Assembly: GCA_035573715.1 (NCBI GenBank)
Contig: DATLZZ010000007.1
Location: forward strand, 1 to 64,000
Direction: 5' to 3'
Length of the DNA stretch: 64,000 nucleotides
Source: JACPRL01 sp035573715
Lineage (GTDB): Bacteria; Acidobacteriota; Terriglobia; Acidiferrales; 2-02-FULL-67-57
The first letter of the stretch is position 1. Every line of letters begins with the position of its first letter. A program made the position numbers and the translations under genes. This document shows positions 42,917 through 52,333 of the stretch, piece after piece. Under the pieces are notes generated by a model. It made no database searches. It saw nothing but the letters and a program-made list of their open reading frames with translations, and was not told where the DNA came from.

Positions 42917-45812
42917 TGCTCCCTGCCTGTCCCGCCCGCGGCGGCGCCGGAGCCGCAACCGCCGCTGGAACCGGGAAGTCGAGAATAAAAGTCGTTCCCT
43001 GGCCGGGCTGCGAGCGAACCTGAATCGAGCCGCTGTGCTCCTGGATGATGCCGTAGGTGATGGCCAGGCCCAGGCCGGTGCCGCGGCCGGTGGTCTTGGT
43101 GGTGAAGAACGGGTCGTAAATCTTGCTCAGATGATCGGCTTCGATGCCGACGCCGGTGTCGGCCACCTCGACACACACGCGCCCGCCACCGTCCACCGCG
43201 TGAGCGCGGGTGCGAACGGTGAGGCGGCCGCCCTGCGGCATGGCGTCGCGGGCGTTGAAGAAGAGATTGAGCAGCACCTGCTGGAGCTTGCCGGAGTCGC
43301 CGTGGATGGGCGGGAGCCGGTCGTCGAGCTCGGTCTCAACCGCCACCTGGGCCGAGCGCAACTGGGGCTCGAGCAGCGCCAGGGTTTCGCGCACGATGCG
43401 GTTCAGATGGACGTCGCCCAGCTCGGCCGAGCCGGTGCGGGAGAAGTTCAGCAGGCCGGAGATGATTTCCGAGGCGCGGAAGGTCTGCTTGACGATTTTC
43501 TCCACCAGGCCGGCGCGCGGGTCTTCGCTGGAGAGCTGCTTGGCCAGCATCTGGGCGTAGTTGGAGATTACCGCCAGCGGCGTGTTCACCTCATGCGCCA
43601 CGCCGGCAGCCAGCAGGCCGATGGAGCTGAGCTTCTCGGCCTGCAGGAGCTGATCTTCGAGCTGCACGCGGTCGGTGATGTCGTCAAAGATGAGCAGGCG
43701 CCCGATGGGCTGGCCCTGCTTGCTGACCAGCGGCGTCAACGCGATGTTGGCCACGACGGCGGGGTCGCGCGCGCGCGGCAGGTAGTGCTTGTAGAGGAAG
43801 CTCTGCTGCTCGTCGAGCCGGCGGGCTTCCAGCTGGGCGGCGAAGTCGGCGGGGAAGACCTCCTCCAGCCGGCGGCCGAGCGCGTCCTGGCGGGCCCGCC
43901 CGGTAAGCCGCTCCATCGAGCTGTTCCACGACTCAATGCGGCCCTCGGGGTCGAGCGCCACCAGGCCGACGCTGGTGGATTCGAGAATGCTCTCGCTGAA
44001 ATCTTTGAGTTGCGCCACCTGGTTGGCTTTCTGCTCCAGACGTTGATAGAGGCGGGCGTTTTCGAGCGCCACCGCGATATAGCTGGCCAGGGTTTCCAGC
44101 AGCTCAATGTCTTCGCTGGAGAGATACGTCCCGTCCTGCGGCCGGCCCAGCGCCAGCAGGGCGATGGTGCGGTTCTGGATGCGGCAGGCGATGAGGTAGT
44201 GGAAGCCGTGGGCTTCCAGCTGCTGGCGGGCCTCGGGCGAGAGCGTTCCGCCGCTCTCGGTGAGGATGTAGGGTTCCTCGTCCGAGAGTTTGGGCAGCGC
44301 CAGGCTCAGCAGGGAACCGCGGTTGGCGGCGGCTTGCGGCGTCATCCAGTGAAAGCGTCCGGACTGCGACTCGTCTTCGAGCAGCACGCCGATGGGATGA
44401 ACGCCGAGGGTGCGCTGGAGGCGATCGAGCAGCTTCTCCAGGATGCGCTCCAGACGGCCGGAAGGCTCGGCGTCGCTGGCCAGCTCGCGCCCGAAATCTT
44501 CCAGCGTGCGGCGGAGGTCGAAGCGCTCCCGATAGAAAAGGCGGTCGAGCTGGAGCTGGGTCCAGTCCTTGAGCGGCTGGAAGAGGATGGCGGCCACAAT
44601 CAGGGCGATCAGCACGCCGGTGGAGCCGAAGCCGACCTGGAGGTGAAAGAGCTCGGTCAGAGCGAGGGCGAGGCCGAAGTAGAGCCCGGCGATGGCGGCG
44701 GTAGCCAGGGTGTAGGCCATGCCGCGCCGGAAGATGATGTCCACGTCCATCAGCCGGTAGCGGACGATGGCGTAGCCGAAGGTGAGCGGGATGAAGACCA
44801 GCGCCAGGGTGGAGAGCTTCATCCAGTCGTTGGGCACTTCGTCGAGGGCGAGCGGGACGACGTAGAACAGGGTAAACGGAACGATGGCCAGCCAGGTGCC
44901 CCGGGTGATCCACTTCATCTGCTGGCGCAGGGCGTGGCGCGAGCCACGGTAGGTGTACTGGAAGACGCTGGCGGCAAGCAGGAAGACGATGGACTGGTAG
45001 ATGAATTCAATCTGGTCGAAGCGGTCGAAGACCTCCAGCGAGCGCGGCACCAGCGGTGCCCCCACCGCCAGCACGTGGGCTCCCAGCAGGATGACCGCCG
45101 GCACGTACACCAGCGCCAGCAGCCCCCGCCGCCCTTCCAGCCAGCGGCGCGGCTCGGGAAAAACCAGGGCGAAGTGCAGAAACAGCGCCGGCTGAAGCAA
45201 CCGCGCCACCACGTCGGCCCAGTAAATGAACCAGTCGAAGTCGTTGAACTTGCCGCTGTAGCTGAAGGTGAAGAAGACGAAGCTGGTGAGGCAGAAAATG
45301 TAGAAGTGCACGGCGTGCGGGGCGTTCCAGCGTCGCAGCAAGACCAGCAGGCCGATGAACAGGTAGAGCACGCCGACGAATTCCAAAAAGCCGCGCAGCG
45401 AAAACGGGTCGGAGCGCGGGATGGCCACTACGATGGTGGTGAGAGGTTTCTGGCGGCGGCGCAGCTCGTAGGTGAGCTGGGTGCCGGGCTGGGCGCGGTA
45501 GAGCTGCTTGGTGACGTCAATCGGGCGCTCAATCCGATTGCCATTGATGGCGACCAGGATGTCGCCGGCGCGGATGCCGGCCCGGTCGCCCGGCGTATCC
45601 TGCCAGACGACGCTGGCCTGCACGCCCTCCGCGGTCTCATCCCAGTCGATGCCGTCATAGGGAAGGACGTAGCGCGCCCGTTGGACGAAGTTGATGCCCG
45701 CCGCCACAGCCATACCAAGCGTAACCAGAGCCAGCACCAGCCCGACGGTGCGGAGCTTGTATTCCCGGCCGGAGCGAGCCTGAGAGTCAGGAGTGCCTAT
45801 TGTGGACGCCAC
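42909..45812 (-). CDS. membrane histidine kinase with PDZ, GAF and PAS domains
   Basis: This sensor kinase has 967 residues. After one membrane helix (about 20-42) comes an extracytoplasmic PDZ domain (DTPGDRAGIRAGDILVAING). A block of about seven helices (130-400) follows, then a GAF domain (ILTESGGTLSPEARQQ region, about 435-595), a PAS domain (LDPEGRIESWNSSMERLTG) and the kinase core. The phosphoacceptor is His740 in GVAHEVNTPLAV, and the ATPase has VEVADTGVGIEADHL and GTGLGLAI. A PDZ sensor suggests detection of exposed C-termini or misfolded envelope proteins. It is the partner of the overlapping NtrC-type gene. Confidence 0.92.
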
Positions 45813-45896
45813 GGCAACTCACTCATTCCCCATTGTTTTCAACGGAAGATATTCTATCCCAGAAACGGTAGGAGACGCTCCGGAAATTGGAAGGGG

Positions 45897-47606
45897 CTAT
45901 CTGATAATCCGGAACGTGGCCGTGGGACTGACTGTCTGTTGGGTCAACTGGTCGGTGACGCGGATGGCCAGGCTGTACTCACCCGGCTCAAAGCTGCCCA
46001 GCGGCAGGACCTTCTCCAGAGTAATCTGCTGGCCGACGCGCGGGAGCTGCTCGGTGGTCTCGGAGTGATTGAAGACGGTCTTGTCGCCCTTCTGTACGGT
46101 GTACTCAATAACGACGTCGGGCTTGTGGGTCTGCTCGCTGACCGAGAGGTTGTAGACCTGGAGATAGATGCCGAGGCGCTCGTCGCGGGTGAAATCTTCC
46201 GGAACCGCCGGGCGGACTTTGGTGTCGCCGATGACGAACTGGCCGCTGCCGACGCTCTTGGTGGCGACGCGCTCGATCTGGTCGGCGAGGATGAGGGTGC
46301 TGTGGGCCAGCTTGCCCTCCTCGAATTGCGGCACCGCCAGGCGCTGCTCCATGGTGCCGATGTTTCCGCTGTTGACGTCTTTCAGCACCAGGTTGAGCTT
46401 GTAGAGGCCGGGGCGGAGCGGCAGCGCTTTCTGGTAGACGGTGGGCGTCTCCAGCGTCTGCTCGAAGAGCGAGGCGGGGACGTCAACGCTGAGGATGTCC
46501 TCAAAGGTCTGTACCGTCCGGCCGGTCATCGTGGTGATACGGCCGAAGACGTTGACGATGGAGCGGTGGATGCCGTTCTCGAACTTGAAGGTGCAGTCGC
46601 GCTTGCGGACGGAAATGGTGATGGGGACGAGGATGGTTTCATCGGTGACGCGCAGAAAATCGGTGCGGGTCTCGAACGGCAGCAGATTGAAGGAAATGCG
46701 GGTGCGGACCAGCTCCTCGAGGTCCTTGAACTTGACCTCCGGCGGCTTCATCACCGCCGCCATAATCCGCAGGCGTTCGAACTGCTCAAACCCGGCGCGC
46801 GACGCGTTGCCCGGACCGAGCTCGCCGACCCGCAGCGGCAGGCGCGTGCCGTCGGTGCGGTCGAAGCGCGAGCCCTTGTCCACGATCCCCATCTCTTCCA
46901 GGAAGCTCAAGCCGGCGTTGGGGACGTTCAGCAGCGCGTCCTTTTCCGACGGGTCGATGGTCAGGCGATACTCGCCGCTGAAGCTGGGGTCGACGAACTC
47001 CAGGATTATCTGCTCCCCGATGCCTTCCAGGTAGCGGTAGCGCCAGCGCTCAAACGGATAGGTGGAGGTGCTGCCGCCGCCTTCCGACCACTCCCGGTAG
47101 TAGGCGCCGCCGCTGGGATGAGATTCGATTTCATCCGGCGGGCCCCAGGCGATGTAGATGCGGCCGCGATCCGTGCGCCAGCCGGGCTTGCCGGAGCTGA
47201 AGCGCTCGTTGGCGTAGGCGATGCGCCGGTAGTGCTCCTCGCGGTTCTCGTTCTCGGGCGTGTCGGGCGTGGGGTCGCGGCGCAGCCAGAACTGCTCAAT
47301 GAACTGCTCGCGCTCTTCGTCGGTGCCCAGGCGGAGGAAGGCTTCCTTTTCCTCCGGGGTGATGATGTAGGCGACGTCTTCGTCAAGCCACTTCTTGAAG
47401 TGGCTGCCGAGCTCCTTGCGCAGCTCCTTCTCGCTCTTCTCGCGCTGCTCCTTGGTGCGCTCGCGCTTGGGGAGCTGGTCGCTGATGGGCGCCTGGGGCT
47501 TGGCCTCCGGCTTCTTTTCTTCAGAAGGCGGTTGCTGAGAGAAAGCGGCGAGGCCGGCGAACAACAGGAAGCTCAACGCCAGCGAAGCGGGTTTCCCGGA
47601 GTTCAT
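45897..47606 (-). CDS. GWxTD-domain exported protein
   Basis: A signal peptide (1-24) and a Lys/Glu/Pro-rich stretch lead to the GWxTD domain: FWLRRDPTPDTPENENREEHY, then SSGKPGWRTDRGRIYIAWGPPDE, then FERWRYRYLEGIGEQIILEF. The C-terminal half is beta-rich (strands such as YKLNLVLKDVNSG and PGEYSLAIRVTD). GWxTD proteins are widespread in Acidobacteriota and their function is unknown; secretion is inferred. The length is 569 aa. AGGGGAG precedes the ATG. It is encoded upstream of the histidine kinase gene on the same strand, about 84 bases away, and follows the TonB receptor gene. Confidence 0.9.
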   Translation of the reverse strand: MNSGKPASLALSFLLFAGLAAFSQQPPSEEKKPEAKPQAPISDQLPKRERTKEQREKSEKELRKELGSHFKKWLDEDVAYIITPEEKEAFLRLGTDEEREQFIEQFWLRRDPTPDTPENENREEHYRRIAYANERFSSGKPGWRTDRGRIYIAWGPPDEIESHPSGGAYYREWSEGGGSTSTYPFERWRYRYLEGIGEQIILEFVDPSFSGEYRLTIDPSEKDALLNVPNAGLSFLEEMGIVDKGSRFDRTDGTRLPLRVGELGPGNASRAGFEQFERLRIMAAVMKPPEVKFKDLEELVRTRISFNLLPFETRTDFLRVTDETILVPITISVRKRDCTFKFENGIHRSIVNVFGRITTMTGRTVQTFEDILSVDVPASLFEQTLETPTVYQKALPLRPGLYKLNLVLKDVNSGNIGTMEQRLAVPQFEEGKLAHSTLILADQIERVATKSVGSGQFVIGDTKVRPAVPEDFTRDERLGIYLQVYNLSVSEQTHKPDVVIEYTVQKGDKTVFNHSETTEQLPRVGQQITLEKVLPLGSFEPGEYSLAIRVTDQLTQQTVSPTATFRIIR

Positions 47607-47706
47607 CGAGGCTCCCCTCTCGGAGGATTGTAAGAAGCCCGGCAGGGCGCGTCAAGCCCGACCCTCGGATTCGATGCCGGCTCCGGCGGCGCGGTTTCCC
47701 GGCTGC

Positions 47707-47749
47707 AAAAAAAAACAGCGGCGCCCCGGGTGGCCTGGGGACGCCGCTG
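47707..47749 (-). terminator. Rho-independent terminator of the TonB receptor gene
   Basis: On the minus strand a GC-rich stem (CAGCGGCG with CGCCGCTG, plus an inner CCCC/GGGG) is followed by nine T residues. It closes the receptor transcript. Confidence 0.85.
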
Positions 47750-47790
47750 AAACCGGAGCGCGGCCCTCCGAGGAGCGCGCCAGCCGGTAG

Positions 47791-50700
47791 TCAGAAAACC
47801 ACGCGCAGGGCGAAGCGAATGGTCCGACCGAACACGTTGTTCTCGCCTTCATTGGCGAAGTTGATGGAGTCGGGGTCGGTGTCCGGGATGCCGTGGTTGC
47901 GGTGGTTGAACAGGTTGATGATGTGCGTGCGGAACTGGAGATTGACCCGCTTTTCCGCACCCACGTAGGTGTTCTTGAGGATATTGAGGTTGAAGAGCAC
48001 GGTGCCATCGCCGGTCTCGGTGTTGCGGCCGACGCCGAAGGGCGTTCCGAAGAAGGCCACGGCGTCGTCGTTGTTCAGGATGTAGCGCAGCGTGTCGCAG
48101 GGCACGACGTTGCCGGCGCGGTCGGAGCAGACGCCGCCGGGCGTGATGCGGCCGACGGCGGTGATGGGCGCTTCCGGGTTCATAAGGAACGGCCGGCAGT
48201 CATCCTGAGTGGCGACGTTGTCGAACTCAGCGCAGATACTGTTGATGGTGTCGGTCTCGTTCACCGTCCAGGGCCGACCGCTGTAGAGGAAGGTCTGGCC
48301 GGCGAGTTGCCAGCCGCCCGCCAGTTTGCCCCACAAGCCCTGTTGGTCGCGCCGCACCGGGATGTCCCACAGAAAGTGCAGCGTGAACGTGTGGCGGAGG
48401 TCGAAGTTGGAGCGGGCGCGCTCGCCCCCGCCGATGTCGAAGGGGTTCTGCTGGTCATTGAAGCTGCCGGCGTCGAAGCTGCCGAAGTCGAAGATCTCGC
48501 TCTGGGTATCGATGGTCTTCGACCAGGTCCAGGCAACCCCGCCGGTCAACTGGTCAAACCAGTTGCGGAAGTCCCAGCGGGTCTGGAGGCCGTGGTAGCT
48601 GGAGGTGGCGCAGTTGCAGACTTGCAGGACGCGGACGCGGTCGCCGAGGAGGAAGCCGGTGGCCGGATCCGGCTCGATGCCCGCAGGAACGAACTGGGGG
48701 AACTGGGCGAAGAGCTGGGAGAAGCGCGGGTTGCCCTCGATCAGAGTATAGAGTCCGATGCCGCGGGTGCCGACGTAGCGCACCTCGGCCACCGTGCGGC
48801 CGATTTCGCGCTGGAGGCCGAACGACCAGTGCTGGGCGTAGGAGTTGTAGAAGGCACCCTCGCCGTTGCTGAGGTGGCCGGAGAAGACAATCCACGTAGT
48901 CTGCCGCGGATCGAGGACGCCAAAGGCGGGAGCGTAGTTGGGATCGGCGTCAATTTCGGCGCCGGTGCCGGTGCCGGGAATCGGCGGCGCGGGGAAGAAC
49001 TCCTGGAAGAAGACCCGCGGGGCGCCAGTGGCGATGTTGTTGATGGGATTCTCGAAGCCGACATCGTAGGAGATGCCGTAGCCGCCGCGGATGACCGTCT
49101 TGTCCTCGCCGAACAGCTCCTTCCAGAAGCGCGGCGTGTAGGCGAAGCCGATGCGCGGGGCAAAGTTGTTCTTGTCGCCCGGCAGGCGCGGCAGGGTGCG
49201 GAGCTCCACCGGCAGCGTCGTATCCCAGAAGGCGGTGGCGGGGTCGGACTCGCGCGCCACCATCTGGTCGGCGATGCGGTTCACCGGCTGGCCGCTGTAT
49301 TCGTAGCGCACGCCCAGGTTCAGCGTCAGGTTGGGCTTCAGGCGGAAGTCATCCTGGAAGTAGTAGAACTGCTGGGTGTGGAAGACGTGAAAACGAAAGT
49401 CGGCGAAATCTTTCTGCACCAGGGCCAACTGGTTCATCAACAACTCTTCGTAGCTGGCCGGGCCGCAGGCGGCGGGATCGATGCCCGCCAGGCAGAGGAA
49501 GCCGTTGGTGGTCAGCCCGCCGCTGCGGAAGAAGCTGCCGAAGCCGTTGAAGCCGACCCCGAGGCCGTTGGCGAAGAACAACAGGTCGTTGGCGTTGCGG
49601 ATGCGCCGGAACTCAATGCCCGCCTTGAGCGTGTGGCGGCCGCGGGTGATGGAGACGTGGTCCTGCCACTGGAAGTTGTTCACCGTGCGCGCCTGCGGGA
49701 AGCCGAACGAGTTGCCGGTGGGATTGAAGGGCCCGGAGAAGAAGATGTTGATGGAATTGTCCAGCGGATTGTTGTGGTCGGTGCCGGTGCCGCCTTCAAA
49801 GGCCACGAACAACCGGCCGTAGCTGAAGCGGAACTCGTTCAGCGCCCGCGGGCTGAGCTGATAGGTGTGGTGGAAGTCGAGGTACTGAGAGCGCGCCGGG
49901 ACGTTGACCGTGTTGCCGTTCAGCAGGCCATCGTCAAACGGCCCCGAGGTCTGCTGCTGGATGAGGTACTTGCCGCCGAGGGTGTTGCGGCTGCCGACGT
50001 AGTCCAGCTTGGCGAGGATTTCGAACTGCTTGAACGCCCCGGGGATGAAGCGGCCGATAGAGCAGAAGGGAACGTCGGTGGCGGAGGCGACCAGGTTGCC
50101 GGCCTGGTCGAGCTGCTCGAGGTCGAAGAAGGCGAAGGTGTTGGTGGGGTCAATCGAAGTGGCGCCAAGCTCGCCCGGCGTCACGCCCGCCAGACGGCCG
50201 ACCTGGCAGAAGGGACTGCCAGTGGGCAGGCCGAAGCCGGTGTGGGCGACGATGCCGTCAATGGTGGTGGAGTTGGCATCGAAGCCGGCGGCGCGGAGAA
50301 CGTCGAGCCCGCCCGGGGCGAGGTCGAGCCCAAAGGCGGTCGGATCGGAGAAGGCGTCAAAGGTCTGCCGGATGCCCTGGTAAGCGCCGAAGCCGAACAG
50401 CTTGTTCTTGATGAGCGGCCCGCCGACGGTGGCGCCCCACTGGTTGTCGAAGAACTTGGCGGCTTTCTGGAAGCCGGCACGGGCCTCGTCGGAGCTGGTG
50501 GAGTCGAGCGCGGCGCTGTTGCCGTAGAACCACCAGGCCGAGCCGTGGAGGTCGTTGGTGCCAGTCTTGGTGACGATGTTGACGCTGGCACCGGCGCTGC
50601 GGCCCTGGTCGGCGTTGAACTGATTGGTCGAAACTTGAAACTCCTCGACGATGTCGGGAATGTCGACAAAGAAAGCCGGGCCGCCGATGGAGATGTCGTT

Positions 50701-51342
50701 GTTGTCCTGGCCGTCAAGGGTGAAGTTCGTAAATCGCGAGCGCAGGCCGTTGGAGGAGATGGAATTGCCGGTGTTGGTGGCGCCGGCAAAGGAGGTGGCG
50801 GTGCCGGTCGCGGTGTTGCTGTTGATGTTCCCGAAGCCGGGTGTGATGCCGGGGGTGAGATAGGCAAGAGCGTCGATGCCGAACAGGCCCCACATGTTCT
50901 CGGTGATGACGCGGCTTTCATAGTTGCCGCTGATTTGCGCGCCGCCGGTCTGGAGCAGTGGCGCGGCGCCGGCTTCGACCACGATGGTTTGCTGCGTGGG
51001 GCCGACGGTCAGGCGCAACTGGCCGACCGAGGTGTCTTTGCCGATGGCGACGTCAAGGGCGGCGACTTCAATGGTCTGGAAGTTGGTGGCGGTGACCGTG
51101 AGCTTGTAGCGGCCGGGCGGGACCCGGTCGAAGACGAAGTGCCCGGTTTCATCCGTCTCCATTTCGCGGGTGAGGCCCGTATCCACGTTGGTCAACGTCA
51201 CCGTGGCCCCGGGCACAACTGCTTGCGTCGGATCCACCACCGTGCCCGACACCGTGCCGGTGGTTACCTGCGCGCTCGTCGGCAAGACCGCCAGCAGGAA
51301 GGCCAATAGGAAAAAGAAAAGGCGAGCTCGAGTGGACATCAT
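47791..51342 (-). CDS. Oar-like TonB-dependent receptor with carboxypeptidase-regulatory domain
   Basis: This is a large outer-membrane protein of 1183 aa. A signal peptide (1-25) precedes a CarboxypepD_reg-like beta domain (GTVSGTVVDPTQAVVPGATV, GHFVFDRVPPGRYKL), a plug (about 120-230) and a long beta barrel ending in a C-terminal aromatic residue (RFALRVVF). GQDNNDISIGG and VNIVTKTGTNDLHGSAW are usual in the Oar-type plug and first strands. Such receptors are greatly expanded in Acidobacteriota and may take up large glycans, siderophores or other substrates. There is no clear TonB box. It has its own terminator and a long upstream region. Confidence 0.92.
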   Translation of the reverse strand: MMSTRARLFFFLLAFLLAVLPTSAQVTTGTVSGTVVDPTQAVVPGATVTLTNVDTGLTREMETDETGHFVFDRVPPGRYKLTVTATNFQTIEVAALDVAIGKDTSVGQLRLTVGPTQQTIVVEAGAAPLLQTGGAQISGNYESRVITENMWGLFGIDALAYLTPGITPGFGNINSNTATGTATSFAGATNTGNSISSNGLRSRFTNFTLDGQDNNDISIGGPAFFVDIPDIVEEFQVSTNQFNADQGRSAGASVNIVTKTGTNDLHGSAWWFYGNSAALDSTSSDEARAGFQKAAKFFDNQWGATVGGPLIKNKLFGFGAYQGIRQTFDAFSDPTAFGLDLAPGGLDVLRAAGFDANSTTIDGIVAHTGFGLPTGSPFCQVGRLAGVTPGELGATSIDPTNTFAFFDLEQLDQAGNLVASATDVPFCSIGRFIPGAFKQFEILAKLDYVGSRNTLGGKYLIQQQTSGPFDDGLLNGNTVNVPARSQYLDFHHTYQLSPRALNEFRFSYGRLFVAFEGGTGTDHNNPLDNSINIFFSGPFNPTGNSFGFPQARTVNNFQWQDHVSITRGRHTLKAGIEFRRIRNANDLLFFANGLGVGFNGFGSFFRSGGLTTNGFLCLAGIDPAACGPASYEELLMNQLALVQKDFADFRFHVFHTQQFYYFQDDFRLKPNLTLNLGVRYEYSGQPVNRIADQMVARESDPATAFWDTTLPVELRTLPRLPGDKNNFAPRIGFAYTPRFWKELFGEDKTVIRGGYGISYDVGFENPINNIATGAPRVFFQEFFPAPPIPGTGTGAEIDADPNYAPAFGVLDPRQTTWIVFSGHLSNGEGAFYNSYAQHWSFGLQREIGRTVAEVRYVGTRGIGLYTLIEGNPRFSQLFAQFPQFVPAGIEPDPATGFLLGDRVRVLQVCNCATSSYHGLQTRWDFRNWFDQLTGGVAWTWSKTIDTQSEIFDFGSFDAGSFNDQQNPFDIGGGERARSNFDLRHTFTLHFLWDIPVRRDQQGLWGKLAGGWQLAGQTFLYSGRPWTVNETDTINSICAEFDNVATQDDCRPFLMNPEAPITAVGRITPGGVCSDRAGNVVPCDTLRYILNNDDAVAFFGTPFGVGRNTETGDGTVLFNLNILKNTYVGAEKRVNLQFRTHIINLFNHRNHGIPDTDPDSINFANEGENNVFGRTIRFALRVVF

Positions 51343-51773
51343 TGCGCTCTCCCCCTCGCGTCCCCGCGCTCAAGTCGCCGGGACGACACCAAGGCCCTTT
51401 TGAAGGGCACGCCGGTGGCCACGGCGAGAGAAGGGGGAGGTCAAGGTGGGAAAGTGATTGACGCTGCGGGCTTTCGCGGCGCTGAAAACATTGCCGGATC
51501 GCAAGCGCACGCGGCAAGCTCTACAAAGTTTGGTGAGCTGAAGATTCAGCGCGCTTGCGAAAACCGCGCTCAATCAGGCGATTTCTCATTTCTGGATGGA
51601 GAACCCGCAAGGGAAACGCGCTGAATCCGCAAGAGCCCCGGCGCGAATCGCCGCCGTTTTTAACTTACCAAAACACGCCCTCGCGAACGGGAATTCTTTC
51701 AAGAATGGGAGAAGGGAAGGAGCTACACGTTGGACTTTTGTGCCGATGCAGGCGCACGCGAGAGGTGTGCGCG
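51343..51773. other. intergenic region between TonB receptor and HTH genes
   Basis: No gene is supported in these 431 bases. Two inverted repeats are visible: GCTGAA/TTCAGC around GA at 51537-51550, and ATTCTT/AAGAAT around TC at 51693-51706. They may be regulator sites for the divergent control of the receptor gene, but there is no direct evidence. Confidence 0.4.
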
Positions 51774-52097
51774 TCAGGCGTACTCGTGGGGCGCGGGCTC
51801 GAGCGCCTCGTGGCCGTTGCCGTTCCCCGGCACGCCGCTGGCTTCGATGGCGATGCCGTAGAGCTGGAGCAGCCCGGCGTAGGGCACCGAGTAGATTTCG
51901 CTCAGCGTCGCCAGCTTGTAGAGGCTGGGAAGCGAGTTGCTGTTCTCCACCTGGCTCAGTCGCCCGGCGGTGAAGATGTACTCGGGGTTCTGCCGCAAGC
52001 GAGCAATCTCCCGGCTGCGCTTCTCCACTTCTTTCAAGGTCAGCCTGAGGTCTTCCCGGATCGAACGTAGTTGCTGTCCCATAAGGTAAGGTGTCAT
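51774..52097 (-). CDS. XRE-family helix-turn-helix protein
   Basis: The protein (107 aa) has a Cro/C1-type helix-turn-helix: LRSIREDLRLTLKEVEKRS followed by GRLSQVENSNSLPSLYKLATLSEIY. The second helix is interrupted by a longer insert (REIARLRQNPEYIFTA) than usual. The tail is Gly/Asn/Pro-rich. It probably regulates a neighbouring promoter, either its own or that of the divergent efflux operon. GGAGGG lies before the start. Confidence 0.75.
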   Translation of the reverse strand: MTPYLMGQQLRSIREDLRLTLKEVEKRSREIARLRQNPEYIFTAGRLSQVENSNSLPSLYKLATLSEIYSVPYAGLLQLYGIAIEASGVPGNGNGHEALEPAPHEYA

Positions 52098-52214
52098 TCC
52101 CGCTGCCCTCCTTGGCGATGCGGGTACTTCATTAGACGAGCCGCGCCGCGACGGGGTTTGCCCGGATGTTAGATTTTAACAAGTTGGACTCTTTCCCTCG
52201 GGGGCGCCGGGTGC

Positions 52215-52264
52215 TATTATAGAAGTTGCCCTCCGGGGGAGCTCTCTGGGAGGGCAATTTTTTT
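52215..52264 (+). promoter_or_regulatory. promoter-proximal intrinsic terminator, possible attenuator
   Basis: TATTAT (52215-52220) could be a -10 element. Six bases later TTGCCCTCC (52226-52234) pairs with GGAGGGCAA (52249-52257) and is followed by seven T residues. A terminator this close to a likely start and 70 bases before the efflux gene could control read-through. A -35 was not found at good spacing. Confidence 0.55.
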
Positions 52265-52333
52265 AGAGTATTTAACCGAACTTTCCTGCCGGCGGTTCGT
52301 ATTTAACCCACGGGAGAGGAGTCGACTGGCACA

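Noticed and set aside
47893..51309. A 1138-codon open frame on the plus strand opposite the TonB receptor
   Set aside because: It is valine/glutamate/glycine-rich shadow sequence complementary to a well-supported receptor gene.
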